Below are positions 1-6,548 of a stretch of 28,584 nt of DNA, one piece after another. The translations under genes and the position numbers were made by a program. This stretch comes from Clostridia bacterium (GTDB lineage Bacteria; Bacillota; Clostridia; Oscillospirales; Acutalibacteraceae), in the NCBI GenBank assembly GCA_900766895.1, contig CAAFXF010000130.1, forward strand, positions 1 to 28,584, in the 5' to 3' direction. Every line of letters begins with the position of its first letter. Position 1 is the first letter of the stretch. The notes under the pieces are model-generated. The model was not told the origin of the DNA, did not search any database, and worked only from the letters and a program-made list of their open reading frames with translations.

Positions 1-1113
1 TAATACTTTAATTTTGTTGTTGCAGCCTTCTGTAAAGCCGTTGGTGATTGGTTGTGCGATTGAATTGATGATTTGAGTAAACCAATTTCTAAATGCTGTT
101 ATCGCAGGCTTGAATTCGGGTATTTCTGATTCTTCGGCTTCCTGTATCCATTCTGCGAGTAGCTTTTTAGCCTGTGCTTGTGATTTTGCATTTAGTATTT
201 TGTAGAATTCTTCTTTTAAGTAATATGCTGTTGATAAATCAGCTGATACTGAAAGCATCACTGATACCTGTATCTTTTGGTCTTCTGTTAATTCTCCGTA
301 ATGCTTGATTAATAGCTTCCTTGAATTTTTGAAATATATTCTGTGTTGCTTTGAAAACTGCTTTTGTATTCGCTTTCTAACATTTTCAAATGACCATACT
401 ACCTGCCTTGTCCAATGGTATTTATCAGCAATTATGGTAGCGTTTCTAAACCAAGTTTCACTTAATTCTCTGTACGGCTTGTACATATCACTGACAAAGT
501 ATTCAACCTTAAGCCGTTCTTTTCTCGGATATTTTTTGAAATAATCAGTTAATTCGTATTTAGTCCTTTTAGGTAATATATCAAGAACAATATGGTTTAC
601 AGGGTCAGTTAATATTACTTGATATTTTTCCCGTCCGGTATTGCCTTTGAACTCGTCTATTGATAACACATTAGGTAATTCCGGTTTACCATACGACAGC
701 ATATCAAATATTCTGATAACTGTAGATATCGACACGCCAACTTCTTTTGCAATTTGAGTAAAGGGCAATGTATTTTGCAATCTGCTGATTATGTAAGCAA
801 CTAATCTGTTTGTCATTTGGTGATATTTAGGCAAGAACGTATTCTTTTCTGCAAATCTTTTGCCACAGTGAGGACAAACATATCTTCGTTTCCTTAAAAC
901 AAATATTACCTTTTTATTGAAATACGGAACATCCGCTATTCTTTGCACTCGATAATCGTGTATCCTTTTAGTTGTGCAATGACAACATGGACATTCGTGC
1001 TCCTTCACCTCTAATTGCATAAATATTTCGATACTTTCTGCATTTTCTTGAATATTTGCGATAATTACATCTTGCAAACCCATAAAATTTTTGATAATAT
1101 CAGTATTGGACAT
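1..1113 (-). CDS. ISL3-family transposase, C-terminus cut by window edge
   Basis: The open frame runs without a stop from ATG at 1113 to the first base of the window (371 codons visible). A cysteine-rich N-terminus (CPCCHC, residues 41-46, and CPHC, 80-83) forms the zinc-finger-like domain of ISL3 transposases. A helix-turn-helix-like stretch follows at about 110-145. The DDE catalytic residues are visible as Asp153 in LSIDEFKGN, Asp209 in FVSDMY and Glu362 in NGFTEGCNNKIK; the last motif is characteristic of the family. ISL3 transposases are usually about 400-430 residues, so only the last part is missing. An AAAGGGG ribosome site lies 11 nt before the ATG. The enzyme would cut and join the ends of its own element. 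The zinc finger, DDE triad and closing motif together make the family assignment strong. Confidence 0.93.
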   Translation of the reverse strand, partial: MSNTDIIKNFMGLQDVIIANIQENAESIEIFMQLEVKEHECPCCHCTTKRIHDYRVQRIADVPYFNKKVIFVLRKRRYVCPHCGKRFAEKNTFLPKYHQMTNRLVAYIISRLQNTLPFTQIAKEVGVSISTVIRIFDMLSYGKPELPNVLSIDEFKGNTGREKYQVILTDPVNHIVLDILPKRTKYELTDYFKKYPRKERLKVEYFVSDMYKPYRELSETWFRNATIIADKYHWTRQVVWSFENVRKRIQKQFSKQHRIYFKNSRKLLIKHYGELTEDQKIQVSVMLSVSADLSTAYYLKEEFYKILNAKSQAQAKKLLAEWIQEAEESEIPEFKPAITAFRNWFTQIINSIAQPITNGFTEGCNNKIKVL

Positions 1114-1149
1114 ATTTCTTCGAACCCCTTTCAATGGTGTCGCAACTTT

Positions 1150-1178
1150 ATTGTAAAGGTTTATGGGGAATATGTCTA
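1150..1178 (-). promoter_or_regulatory. Probable transposase promoter
   Basis: On the minus strand, TAGACA (1173-1178) and TACAAT (1150-1155) are separated by 17 nt. Transcription would start about 30 nt before the transposase ATG at 1113. The -35 box is only a moderate match. Confidence 0.4.
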
Positions 1179-1185
1179 TTTTTTA

Positions 1186-1227
1186 TGCAAAAAAATAAAT
1201 GTTGGAGTCCCCACCCCAACATTTATT
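1186..1227 (-). terminator. Hairpin with T-run inside the IS end
   Basis: A perfect 12-bp inverted repeat (arms 1194-1205 and 1216-1227, 10-nt loop) is followed on the minus strand by seven T residues (1187-1193). It lies between the restriction operon and the transposase and would stop read-through into the transposase gene. It is probably part of the insertion sequence's own end. Confidence 0.6.
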
Positions 1228-1261
1228 ATAGAACCAATATTTTTAGAATACCGAATATTAT

Positions 1262-1292
1262 AAAAATAGAGCAAAGGCTAAACCTTTGCTCT
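1262..1292 (-). terminator. Rho-independent terminator of the restriction-modification unit
   Basis: Perfect 10-bp stem (1268-1277 with 1283-1292) and 5-nt loop, followed on the minus strand by ATTTTTA. It sits about 90 nt after the stop of the restriction-like gene. Between it and that gene (1300-1348) lies an AT-rich stretch with another inverted repeat (GTTAGCAT/ATGCTAAC). Confidence 0.7.
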
Positions 1293-1380
1293 CTATGCAG
1301 TTAGCATGTACTTTATATACATTTACTATGCATTTAGTATATGCTAACTATACATTTTACTATATTAATACCATCATTGA

Positions 1381-1986
1381 TTATTCTAAAGCGTCAAAAT
1401 TCATATAAAACTTTTTATTAAAGCATGAATAATCATATTTTTTTCCTTTGTTAATTACTTCACCGGTATCTCTTATTGTTAATGTTGTTTTTTGATTGTC
1501 AGTTATTTGATAAGTATCAATGTTTATATCATCAAATAATGTAACATCTTTTGTGTTGAAAATATAGAAATGACATCTTTTTCCGAGTTCTGATGGAAAA
1601 ACAGCAATCCATACGTAAAATACGGTATCACCCATATCATATCGTATTTTTGGATGAAAGCTAAATTTCTTTTCATTAGATTTTGACCCAGAAACACCTT
1701 CAGAAGTTTTTACCTGAAGATATCTTGATACAACATTTAATTCTGTTTCTTTACAACAATTACATAAATTAGGACCTCGTTTTGTCTTTTTGCCATTGTA
1801 ATCCTGAAATCTAATGTATTGTTCAGCATATTGTTTGCATTTAGGACACCAATATTTTGTTATTGTAAAATCAATACCTTCATCAATATACGCTCTATGT
1901 ACTTGCCAACCCAGTTCATGTAAAACCATTGACAATTGCATCTCACCATAAAGACCAATAACTAATTTTTTAACATCATCTTCCAT
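1381..1986 (-). CDS. Putative type II restriction endonuclease (PD-(D/E)xK-like, with Cys-pair insert)
   Basis: No family is recognised with certainty. The arrangement suggests a PD-(D/E)xK nuclease: Glu15 in an N-terminal helix (LYGEMQLSMVLHELGW), Asp39 in EGIDFTI, then Gln91-Val-Lys93 in RYLQVKTSEG, which would be a QxK variant of the ExK catalytic pair. Between Asp39 and QVK sit two Cys groups (CPKC at 47-50 and CNCC at 75-78) resembling a zinc ribbon. The gene overlaps the end of the methyltransferase gene upstream by 11 bp, the usual order of a restriction-modification pair. The ATG at 1986 is chosen because GGAG lies 10 nt before it; an ATG at 1995 sits almost on top of that GGAG. Length is 201 residues. 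The alternative is a non-catalytic or Mrr/Holliday-resolvase-like protein, but the partner favours restriction. Confidence 0.6.
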   Translation of the reverse strand: MEDDVKKLVIGLYGEMQLSMVLHELGWQVHRAYIDEGIDFTITKYWCPKCKQYAEQYIRFQDYNGKKTKRGPNLCNCCKETELNVVSRYLQVKTSEGVSGSKSNEKKFSFHPKIRYDMGDTVFYVWIAVFPSELGKRCHFYIFNTKDVTLFDDINIDTYQITDNQKTTLTIRDTGEVINKGKKYDYSCFNKKFYMNFDALE

Positions 1987-3217
1987 TATAATCATACTCC
2001 GATATATTTTTATCTTTTACTTTATTTTCAATGTTTGCATAACTACTTTTTCTAAATGTACTTTTATTTAACTCTATTCCTACACCAATTCTGTTGTTTT
2101 GAACAGAAGCAATTACGGAGGTAAAACTACCTCCAAACGGATCCAAAACAATCTCGCCAGGATATGAAAACATCTGAACAGCAAATTCTGGAATATCAAT
2201 GGGAAACGGTGCTGTATGCCCTAAAATGTTTTCACCTTTAGAATTAATCTTGATTACTGGTGAAATTTTAATAATATCTCTGCGCCATTTAGCAATCATA
2301 TCCGCATCTATAATTAAATCATCACTTTGATGATCCTGTGTAATAATTGTTTTTAATGAAAATCTTTTGCCTCTATTTGATTTGCTCCTTTTGAAACAAT
2401 CTTGATTTTTACATTCCCAGCTTTTAACTCCTATTTCTGAATATGCATTTCCATTTACATTAAGTGATCCACAAACTGGGCAAGGATATCTGTAATTATC
2501 AATACGATGTTTATGAAAAACAAAAATATGCTCATAACAATTCACAGGATATTGATAAAACGGATACGGGGTGTTTCCGTTCTTTTGTCTTTGACTTTGT
2601 ACCTCTCCCTTATCCCATATAAAATCATCAACAAATGTAAAGCCTTCTTCTTCAAATATTTTTGTAAAATATGCTCCCAAAGGTATTCTTCTTTTTCCCC
2701 AAACAGATTTTGTGCTTATGTTATCATTATCAAAAATATCACCAACATTAAATACAAAAACCCTATGATTATCCAAAACCCTATAACATTCTCGAATTAT
2801 TTCTCTCATATTATCAAGGTATTCATTCAAATCATTCCAGTGTGCATAATCTCTTGCATTATAATAAGGCGGTGAAGTAACCATAAGCCCAACTGATTCG
2901 GATTTCATTTTTTTCAAAACAGTTAGACAATCTCCCCAAATCAGTTTTATACCATCATCTTTTTCTTCCAAAAAATGCTCTAATTCTTCATCAACATTTG
3001 AAGTTTCTTTCTGATATATGGTTTTGATAAAACCAATATATGCATATTCCCATTCTTTTATTGCATCTTCAATTGACAAATCTTTTTGTTTAATACTCTC
3101 AACAATGGAAAATAATGTTGCTTTTTGTTCATTTGTAAAAGTATCATCAATATATTTTTTTGAAGATTCCAAAATATTGTCTAAATATTCAGTTGTGGTA
3201 TTACATTTTTTAGACAT
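1976..3217 (-). CDS. Site-specific DNA methyltransferase, beta class (N4-cytosine or N6-adenine)
   Basis: The protein transfers a methyl group from S-adenosylmethionine to a base in its target site. The catalytic motif TSPPY is at 114-118 and the SAM-binding motif DPFGGS at 359-364. Motif IV therefore precedes motif I, which defines the beta class. TSPPY is most typical of N4-cytosine enzymes. HTAPFP at 334-339 matches the conserved stretch before motif I in such enzymes. The target-recognition region carries Cys pairs (C246/C249 and C269/C274) that look like an inserted zinc ribbon. An N-terminal stretch of about 90 residues precedes the methylase domain and is not recognised. The length of 413 residues is somewhat long for the class. 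The gene is first in the unit with the nuclease-like gene, and GAGG lies before the ATG. Base composition is clearly more AT-rich than the chromosomal genes after 3600, which suggests transfer. Confidence 0.9.
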   Translation of the reverse strand: MSKKCNTTTEYLDNILESSKKYIDDTFTNEQKATLFSIVESIKQKDLSIEDAIKEWEYAYIGFIKTIYQKETSNVDEELEHFLEEKDDGIKLIWGDCLTVLKKMKSESVGLMVTSPPYYNARDYAHWNDLNEYLDNMREIIRECYRVLDNHRVFVFNVGDIFDNDNISTKSVWGKRRIPLGAYFTKIFEEEGFTFVDDFIWDKGEVQSQRQKNGNTPYPFYQYPVNCYEHIFVFHKHRIDNYRYPCPVCGSLNVNGNAYSEIGVKSWECKNQDCFKRSKSNRGKRFSLKTIITQDHQSDDLIIDADMIAKWRRDIIKISPVIKINSKGENILGHTAPFPIDIPEFAVQMFSYPGEIVLDPFGGSFTSVIASVQNNRIGVGIELNKSTFRKSSYANIENKVKDKNISEYDYNGR

Positions 3218-3249
3218 TAGTATTCCTCACTATATTCATTACAACATAT

Positions 3250-3278
3250 ATAATAACATAATCTATGCTTGTTTACAA
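3250..3278 (-). promoter_or_regulatory. Sigma-A promoter of the methyltransferase operon
   Basis: Minus strand TTGTAA (3273-3278), 17-nt spacer, TATTAT (3250-3255). Transcription would start about 25 nt before the methyltransferase ATG, leaving a very short leader with GAGG. Confidence 0.6.
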
Positions 3279-3335
3279 TATAATTTATTTTTATATCTCT
3301 ACTTGATATTAACTTGACTATTATTTGTACCAAAT

Positions 3336-3485
3336 ATGCCAACAGCATCATTCTATCTTGACTTTTGGATGATACGATTCTATAATAAAGTTGCAAAAAT
3401 GATGATGGGACTCATCGGTATGGGTAACAACCCTATGGTTGGTGCTACCGTAGCTTGCGCAGTTGCAGTTGCAGAGGCACTTTAA
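3336..3485 (+). pseudogene. 3' remnant of a gene resembling the GGGtGRT protein family
   Basis: A 49-codon frame ends in MMGLIGMGNNPMVGATVA followed by a short Ala/Val-rich tail. I recognise this, from memory of the family, as the C-terminus of GGGtGRT proteins, which are normally more than 300 residues. The first 18 or so codons do not look like the family, so the original gene appears cut at about 3390-3400, just where the AT-rich island ends. The original stop and terminator are retained. No ribosome site precedes the ATG at 3336, so the fragment is probably not translated. The missing 5' part may lie beyond the window start, on the far side of the insertion sequence, or may be lost. The family name is moderately sure; that this is a truncated gene end is more sure. 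Confidence 0.55.
3358..3386 (+). promoter_or_regulatory. Consensus-like sigma-A promoter at the island junction
   Basis: TTGACT (3358-3363), 17-nt spacer, perfect TATAAT (3381-3386). It points into the broken gene fragment and its terminator at 3514, which would give an RNA of about 150 nt. It lies where homology to the broken gene begins, so it may come from the inserted DNA rather than from the original gene. Confidence 0.55.
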
Positions 3486-3513
3486 GCAGAATAAATAATC
3501 ATAAACAACAGCT

Positions 3514-3545
3514 AAACCGCTCAGATAATTCCGGGCGGTTTTTGC
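3514..3545 (+). terminator. Rho-independent terminator of the broken gene
   Basis: Nine-bp stem with one G-T pair (3514-3522 with 3533-3541), 10-nt loop, and a run of T ending in TTTGC. It separates the remnant from crcB. Confidence 0.75.
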
Positions 3546-3618
3546 AATTTATTCTTTATTATCATAATTCAATGTGATATAATGAAGATAAAGACTCTTT
3601 TTGTAAAGGTTAGACAAT

Positions 3619-3984
3619 ATGTTAAATTGTATAATTGTAGGCTTGGGTGGATTTGTGGGTGCTGTTTTACGGTACCTTATCGGCTTGGTGCCGATAAAAA
3701 ATCCCGACGCATTTCCGATTAACACCTTTATAATAAATATCGCAGGTGCGTTTGCAATAGGGTGCATTGCTCTTGTTGCAACGAAAAATACCGATATTGA
3801 CCCAAAGGTTTTGCTGTTTTTGAAGGTTGGTATTTGCGGAGGATTTACGACCTTTTCTACATTTTCGCTTGAAACGGCGGAGCTGATAAAAAGCGGTTCG
3901 GTTGTGACTGCAGTTATATATGTTATACTAAGTATAGTGATAGGCGTGCTTGCCGTTATGCTGCCGCAGCTTGTCTTTAAGTAA
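3619..3984 (+). CDS. crcB: Fluoride ion channel CrcB/Fluc
   Basis: CrcB exports toxic fluoride through a dual-topology dimer in the cytoplasmic membrane. This 121-residue protein has four hydrophobic helices (about 2-22, 34-54, 64-84 and 96-118), the usual size for Fluc. The family signature GGFTTFSTFSLE at 74-85 holds the Thr and Phe residues that line the fluoride path, and Asn40 lies in the second helix. Only one copy is present, so a homodimer is expected. AAAGG lies 9 nt before the ATG. No fluoride riboswitch is visible in the 73 nt between the preceding terminator and the start. A TATAAT-like -10 lies near 3575, but its -35 is weak. The sialidase-like gene begins 20 nt after the stop and is probably co-transcribed. 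Confidence 0.95.
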   Translation: MLNCIIVGLGGFVGAVLRYLIGLVPIKNPDAFPINTFIINIAGAFAIGCIALVATKNTDIDPKVLLFLKVGICGGFTTFSTFSLETAELIKSGSVVTAVIYVILSIVIGVLAVMLPQLVFK

Positions 3985-4004
3985 TATTGAAATGGAGAAA
4001 CATT

Positions 4005-5339
4005 ATGAAAAAGATACTTTGTACATTATTAAGTGCCGGTCTTATTTTTACATTACTTGCCGGATGCTCGGCTGAAAGGCTCGCATTTACAGGCGGGGAT
4101 TACACTATTCCTGAATTGGATTTGAGCGTTTTGCCCGATGAATACAAGGACAGCAAATATGAGTACCTATATGAGCTTTCGGTTGTTGACAACTCAAAGG
4201 ACTATGTAGCGCATCCTGATTCGGTGCTTTTGAAAAACGGCAACATACTCACTATGTACCCTGAAGGTCACGGCAAGGGTGCTGTTCAGACAAAAATCAG
4301 CACAGACGGCGGGCTCACTTGGGGTGACGGTGTTAAAAATCCACCGGCAAGCTGGGAAAATTCTCGTGAAACCCCAACAGTATATCGTTTGCAATTCACC
4401 GACGGTGTAACCGATGACAAGCTGATTATGATTTCGGCAAATCCAAAATGGGGTGACGAGCCTACCGACGGTGGCTTTAACTGCTCCGTTTCCGCCGATG
4501 AGGGCGAAACCTGGACAGAATTTGAAACCTTTTATGATATAAACAGCGACACACCCGTTATTCCTATCGTTGCAATGTCAAGCCTGACACAGCTTAAAGA
4601 AAACGGCAAATTTGTTGACAAGTGGATGGGACTTTTCCACGACGCTGATTTTTACAATTACAAAACCATCCTCACCTTTGACAAGGACGGAAACCCGCAA
4701 TGGAGCGCACCTGAAAAATACTTTGCACAGTACAGAGAGATTGAGCAAAAATCAAATATGTGCGAGGTAGAGGTTATTCGCAGTGAGCAGGGACAGGGCG
4801 ACAGGCTTTGCCTTATCTCGCGAAGCAACTCAAAGCAAATGAATTCTTTGATTTCATTCTCCGACGACGAGGGTAAAACCTGGAGCGAGCCTGTTGAAGC
4901 ACCTGCTGCTCTTAACGGTGAGCGTCACAAAGCAGAATACACGCAGGACGGCAGATTATTCATCACCTTCCGTTCTATTGAAAGAGGCAAAAAGGCAGAA
5001 GAAAATGCTTCGCGAAAGGTAACGGGCGGATGGATAAGCGAAGGCTGGATTGCTTGGGTAGGAACATTTGAGGATTTGGAGCAGGGCAACGAGGGACAAT
5101 ACAGAATCAAGCTTGCCCATATATACAAGGACGGTCAAAGAAAGCCTGCATACAGTGCCGAGGCAGACACAGGCTACTGCGGAAACATTGTGCTTGACGA
5201 CGGCACAATCGTAACCTCAACCTACGGCAAATTCAACCCAAAGGACAAGGTTAACTACAAAACATACAAAACATCAATTTGCTCAAAACGAATTAACCTA
5301 ATCGACACTGACGAGCTTGTTGAAAAAATGAATAAGTAA
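4005..5339 (+). CDS. Sialidase-like (BNR/Asp-box) lipoprotein
   Basis: The protein is probably an exo-acting glycosidase displayed on the outer face of the membrane, removing terminal sialic acid or a related sugar. Residues 1-21 are a lipoprotein signal with lipobox LLAGC (lipidated Cys21). Three Asp boxes of the type S-x-D-x-G-x-T-W are visible at about 99-106 (STDGGLTW), 163-170 (SADEGETW) and 285-293 (SDDEGKTW), giving a six-bladed sialidase propeller. Candidate triad arginines include those in SRSNSK and TFRSIERG, but the usual N-terminal FRIP motif is absent, so substrate specificity is not certain. Start at 4005 is preferred over 3987 because GGAGAA precedes it and it begins the signal peptide directly. 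Length is 444 residues. No sialic-acid catabolic (nan) genes are in the window. Other sialidase-fold hydrolases cannot be excluded. Confidence 0.8.
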   Translation: MKKILCTLLSAGLIFTLLAGCSAERLAFTGGDYTIPELDLSVLPDEYKDSKYEYLYELSVVDNSKDYVAHPDSVLLKNGNILTMYPEGHGKGAVQTKISTDGGLTWGDGVKNPPASWENSRETPTVYRLQFTDGVTDDKLIMISANPKWGDEPTDGGFNCSVSADEGETWTEFETFYDINSDTPVIPIVAMSSLTQLKENGKFVDKWMGLFHDADFYNYKTILTFDKDGNPQWSAPEKYFAQYREIEQKSNMCEVEVIRSEQGQGDRLCLISRSNSKQMNSLISFSDDEGKTWSEPVEAPAALNGERHKAEYTQDGRLFITFRSIERGKKAEENASRKVTGGWISEGWIAWVGTFEDLEQGNEGQYRIKLAHIYKDGQRKPAYSAEADTGYCGNIVLDDGTIVTSTYGKFNPKDKVNYKTYKTSICSKRINLIDTDELVEKMNK

Positions 5340-5344
5340 CAAAA

Positions 5345-5385
5345 ATAAAAGCACACTTCGTTGAAAACGAAATGTGCTTTGTTTG
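5345..5385. terminator. Bidirectional terminator between the sialidase-like gene and rpsI
   Basis: Stem of 8 bp (AAAGCACA/TGTGCTTT) plus 6 bp (TTCGTT/AACGAA) with one mismatch, spanning 5348-5380. T-rich sequence follows in both directions (GTTTGTTT on plus, TTTTATTTTT on minus). It serves the convergent sialidase and rplM-rpsI transcripts. Confidence 0.8.
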
Positions 5386-5399
5386 TTTGATAAAAGAAA

Positions 5400-5798
5400 T
5401 TATCTCTTTGAGAACTGTGGTGCACGACGAGCTGCCTTGAGACCGTACTTCTTTCTTTCCTTCATACGTGGGTCACGAGTGAGGAAGCCTGCCTTCTTAA
5501 GAGCAGGACGAAGTGACTCGTCATACTGAAGAAGTGCTCTTGAAAGGCCGTGACGGATTGCGCCTGCCTGACCTGAAACACCGCCACCGTTTACACGGCA
5601 GATGATGTCGAACTTTTCAGTAGTTTCTGTAAGAGTAAGAGGCTGACGAACGATGAGCTTGAGAGTGTCAAGACCAAAGTAATCATCAATATCTCTGTCA
5701 TTGATAATAATCTTACCTGTACCTGCATATACACGTACACGAGCAACAGACTCCTTACGTCTGCCTGTTCCGTAAAAATAAGGATTTGATTCGTACAT
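5400..5798 (-). CDS. rpsI: 30S ribosomal protein S9
   Basis: S9 binds 16S rRNA in the head of the small subunit, and its C-terminal tail reaches toward the P-site tRNA. The 132-residue sequence carries the family hallmarks: GTGRRKESVARVR near the N-terminus, VNGGGVSGQAGAIRHG in the centre, and the basic tail ending in RRAPQFSKR with the invariant terminal Lys-Arg. Length is typical. It follows rplM by 14 nt in the conserved rplM-rpsI operon. Confidence 0.98.
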   Translation of the reverse strand: MYESNPYFYGTGRRKESVARVRVYAGTGKIIINDRDIDDYFGLDTLKLIVRQPLTLTETTEKFDIICRVNGGGVSGQAGAIRHGLSRALLQYDESLRPALKKAGFLTRDPRMKERKKYGLKAARRAPQFSKR

Positions 5799-5812
5799 AT
5801 CTTAAACCTCCC

Positions 5813-6241
5813 TTATAGTTCGTAAGCAACAGGCTTCTGAGCCTCGTGCTTGTGTTCTGCGTTCTTGTAAATTCTGCATCTTGTGAGCTGCTTTCTGCCG
5901 AGTGTTGTATCAGGAATCATACCCTTTACAGCAAGCTGCATAGCGAAATCGCTCTTTTCCTTCATAAGAGTGCTGTACTTAACATCCTTAAGGTTTCCGA
6001 TGTAGCCTGAATGATGATAGTAATGCTTCTTATTGAGCTTGTCGCCTGTGAGAACAGCCTTATCTGTGTTAATGATAATAACGAAATCGCCACAGTCTAC
6101 GTTTGGCATAAAGATTGGCTTGTGCTTACCTCTGAGAAGAGTAGCAGCCTCTGCAGCAACACGGCCGAGTGGCTTGTCTGCAGCATCAATAACATACCAT
6201 GCGCGTTCGATCTCGTCAGCTTTTGGCATAAATGTTGACAT
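5813..6241 (-). CDS. rplM: 50S ribosomal protein L13
   Basis: L13 is an early-assembling protein of the large subunit. The 142-residue sequence contains the family motifs RAWYVIDAADKPLGRVA at 13-29, LLRGKHKP at 35-42 and VKGMIP-x-TTLGRKQ near 104-118. A GGAGG site lies 8 nt before the ATG. It is the first gene of the rplM-rpsI operon behind a strong promoter. The leader is only about 35 nt, so there is little room for a structured autoregulatory element of the kind known in other Firmicutes. Confidence 0.98.
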   Translation of the reverse strand: MSTFMPKADEIERAWYVIDAADKPLGRVAAEAATLLRGKHKPIFMPNVDCGDFVIIINTDKAVLTGDKLNKKHYYHHSGYIGNLKDVKYSTLMKEKSDFAMQLAVKGMIPDTTLGRKQLTRCRIYKNAEHKHEAQKPVAYEL

Positions 6242-6285
6242 AGTCTTTTCCTCCGAATTAATTTAATCTTTTTGATTGCCCGTAT

Positions 6286-6314
6286 ATACTATCATAAAAG
6301 GAACAAATAGTCAA
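6286..6314 (-). promoter_or_regulatory. Sigma-A promoter of rplM-rpsI
   Basis: Minus strand TTGACT (6309-6314), 17-nt spacer, TAGTAT (6286-6291). Expected start is about 35-40 nt before the rplM ATG. Confidence 0.75.
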
Positions 6315-6434
6315 CAGTAAAATTAAAATAATTTGGTATTGCTCTCGTTTTCTTTTGTTTTCTCTGTTTTTCATAGTAAAATCTAATTTATTATTTACAA
6401 AAAATTTGGTGAAAAAATATTTTTCAATAAATTC

Positions 6435-6474
6435 CACAAAACCTATTGACATAGTAGGTATTGTGTGATATTAT
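6435..6474 (+). promoter_or_regulatory. cysK promoter overlapped by a long operator-like dyad
   Basis: TTGACA (6446-6451), 17-nt spacer, TATTAT (6469-6474). The -35 box lies in the centre of an imperfect dyad: 12-nt arms 6435-6446 (CACAAAACCTAT) and 6454-6465 (GTAGGTATTGTG) match at 10 of 12 positions around a 7-nt centre. A repressor bound here would block RNA polymerase. Cysteine-synthesis genes in Firmicutes are often controlled by Rrf2-type repressors such as CymR; assigning this site to such a protein is inference. Confidence 0.65.
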
Positions 6475-6548
6475 GATAACACAATAAAGATAAACCCGGC
6501 TTTCACCCGTGGCGAAGTCCTAATAATATTTGAAAGAAGGAAATCATT

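Larger units (their letters stand above)
1..1235 (-). mobile_element. ISL3-family insertion sequence, partial (continues beyond the window start)
   Basis: The element is defined by its transposase gene (1-1113) and a probable terminal end upstream of it. Read on the minus strand, the end begins near 1235 with GGTTCTATAATAAATGTTGG, which looks like an ISL3-type inverted-repeat tip. This boundary is inference, because the other end lies outside the window and no 8-bp target duplication can be checked. A strong hairpin lies just inside the tip, where it could stop transcription entering from the neighbouring methyltransferase operon. The coding part shows no frameshift or stop within the window, so the copy may still be active. 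Confidence 0.75.

Noticed and set aside
1015..1263. An 82-codon plus-strand frame over the IS end
   Set aside because: It runs antisense to the transposase start and across the IS-end hairpin, has no ribosome site, and its peptide is not protein-like.
1300..1350. GTTAGCAT/ATGCTAAC repeats near 1300-1350 as a CRISPR or attachment site
   Set aside because: Only a single short inverted pair in AT-rich DNA, with no spacer-repeat periodicity and no integrase nearby.
3546..3618. Fluoride riboswitch before crcB
   Set aside because: The 73-nt gap is AT-rich and lacks the conserved GGCGAUGG-type core and pseudoknot segments.
6475..6548. T-box or SAM riboswitch before cysK
   Set aside because: The leader is about 70 nt, far too short, with only a weak imperfect hairpin and no TGGN specifier-terminator layout.
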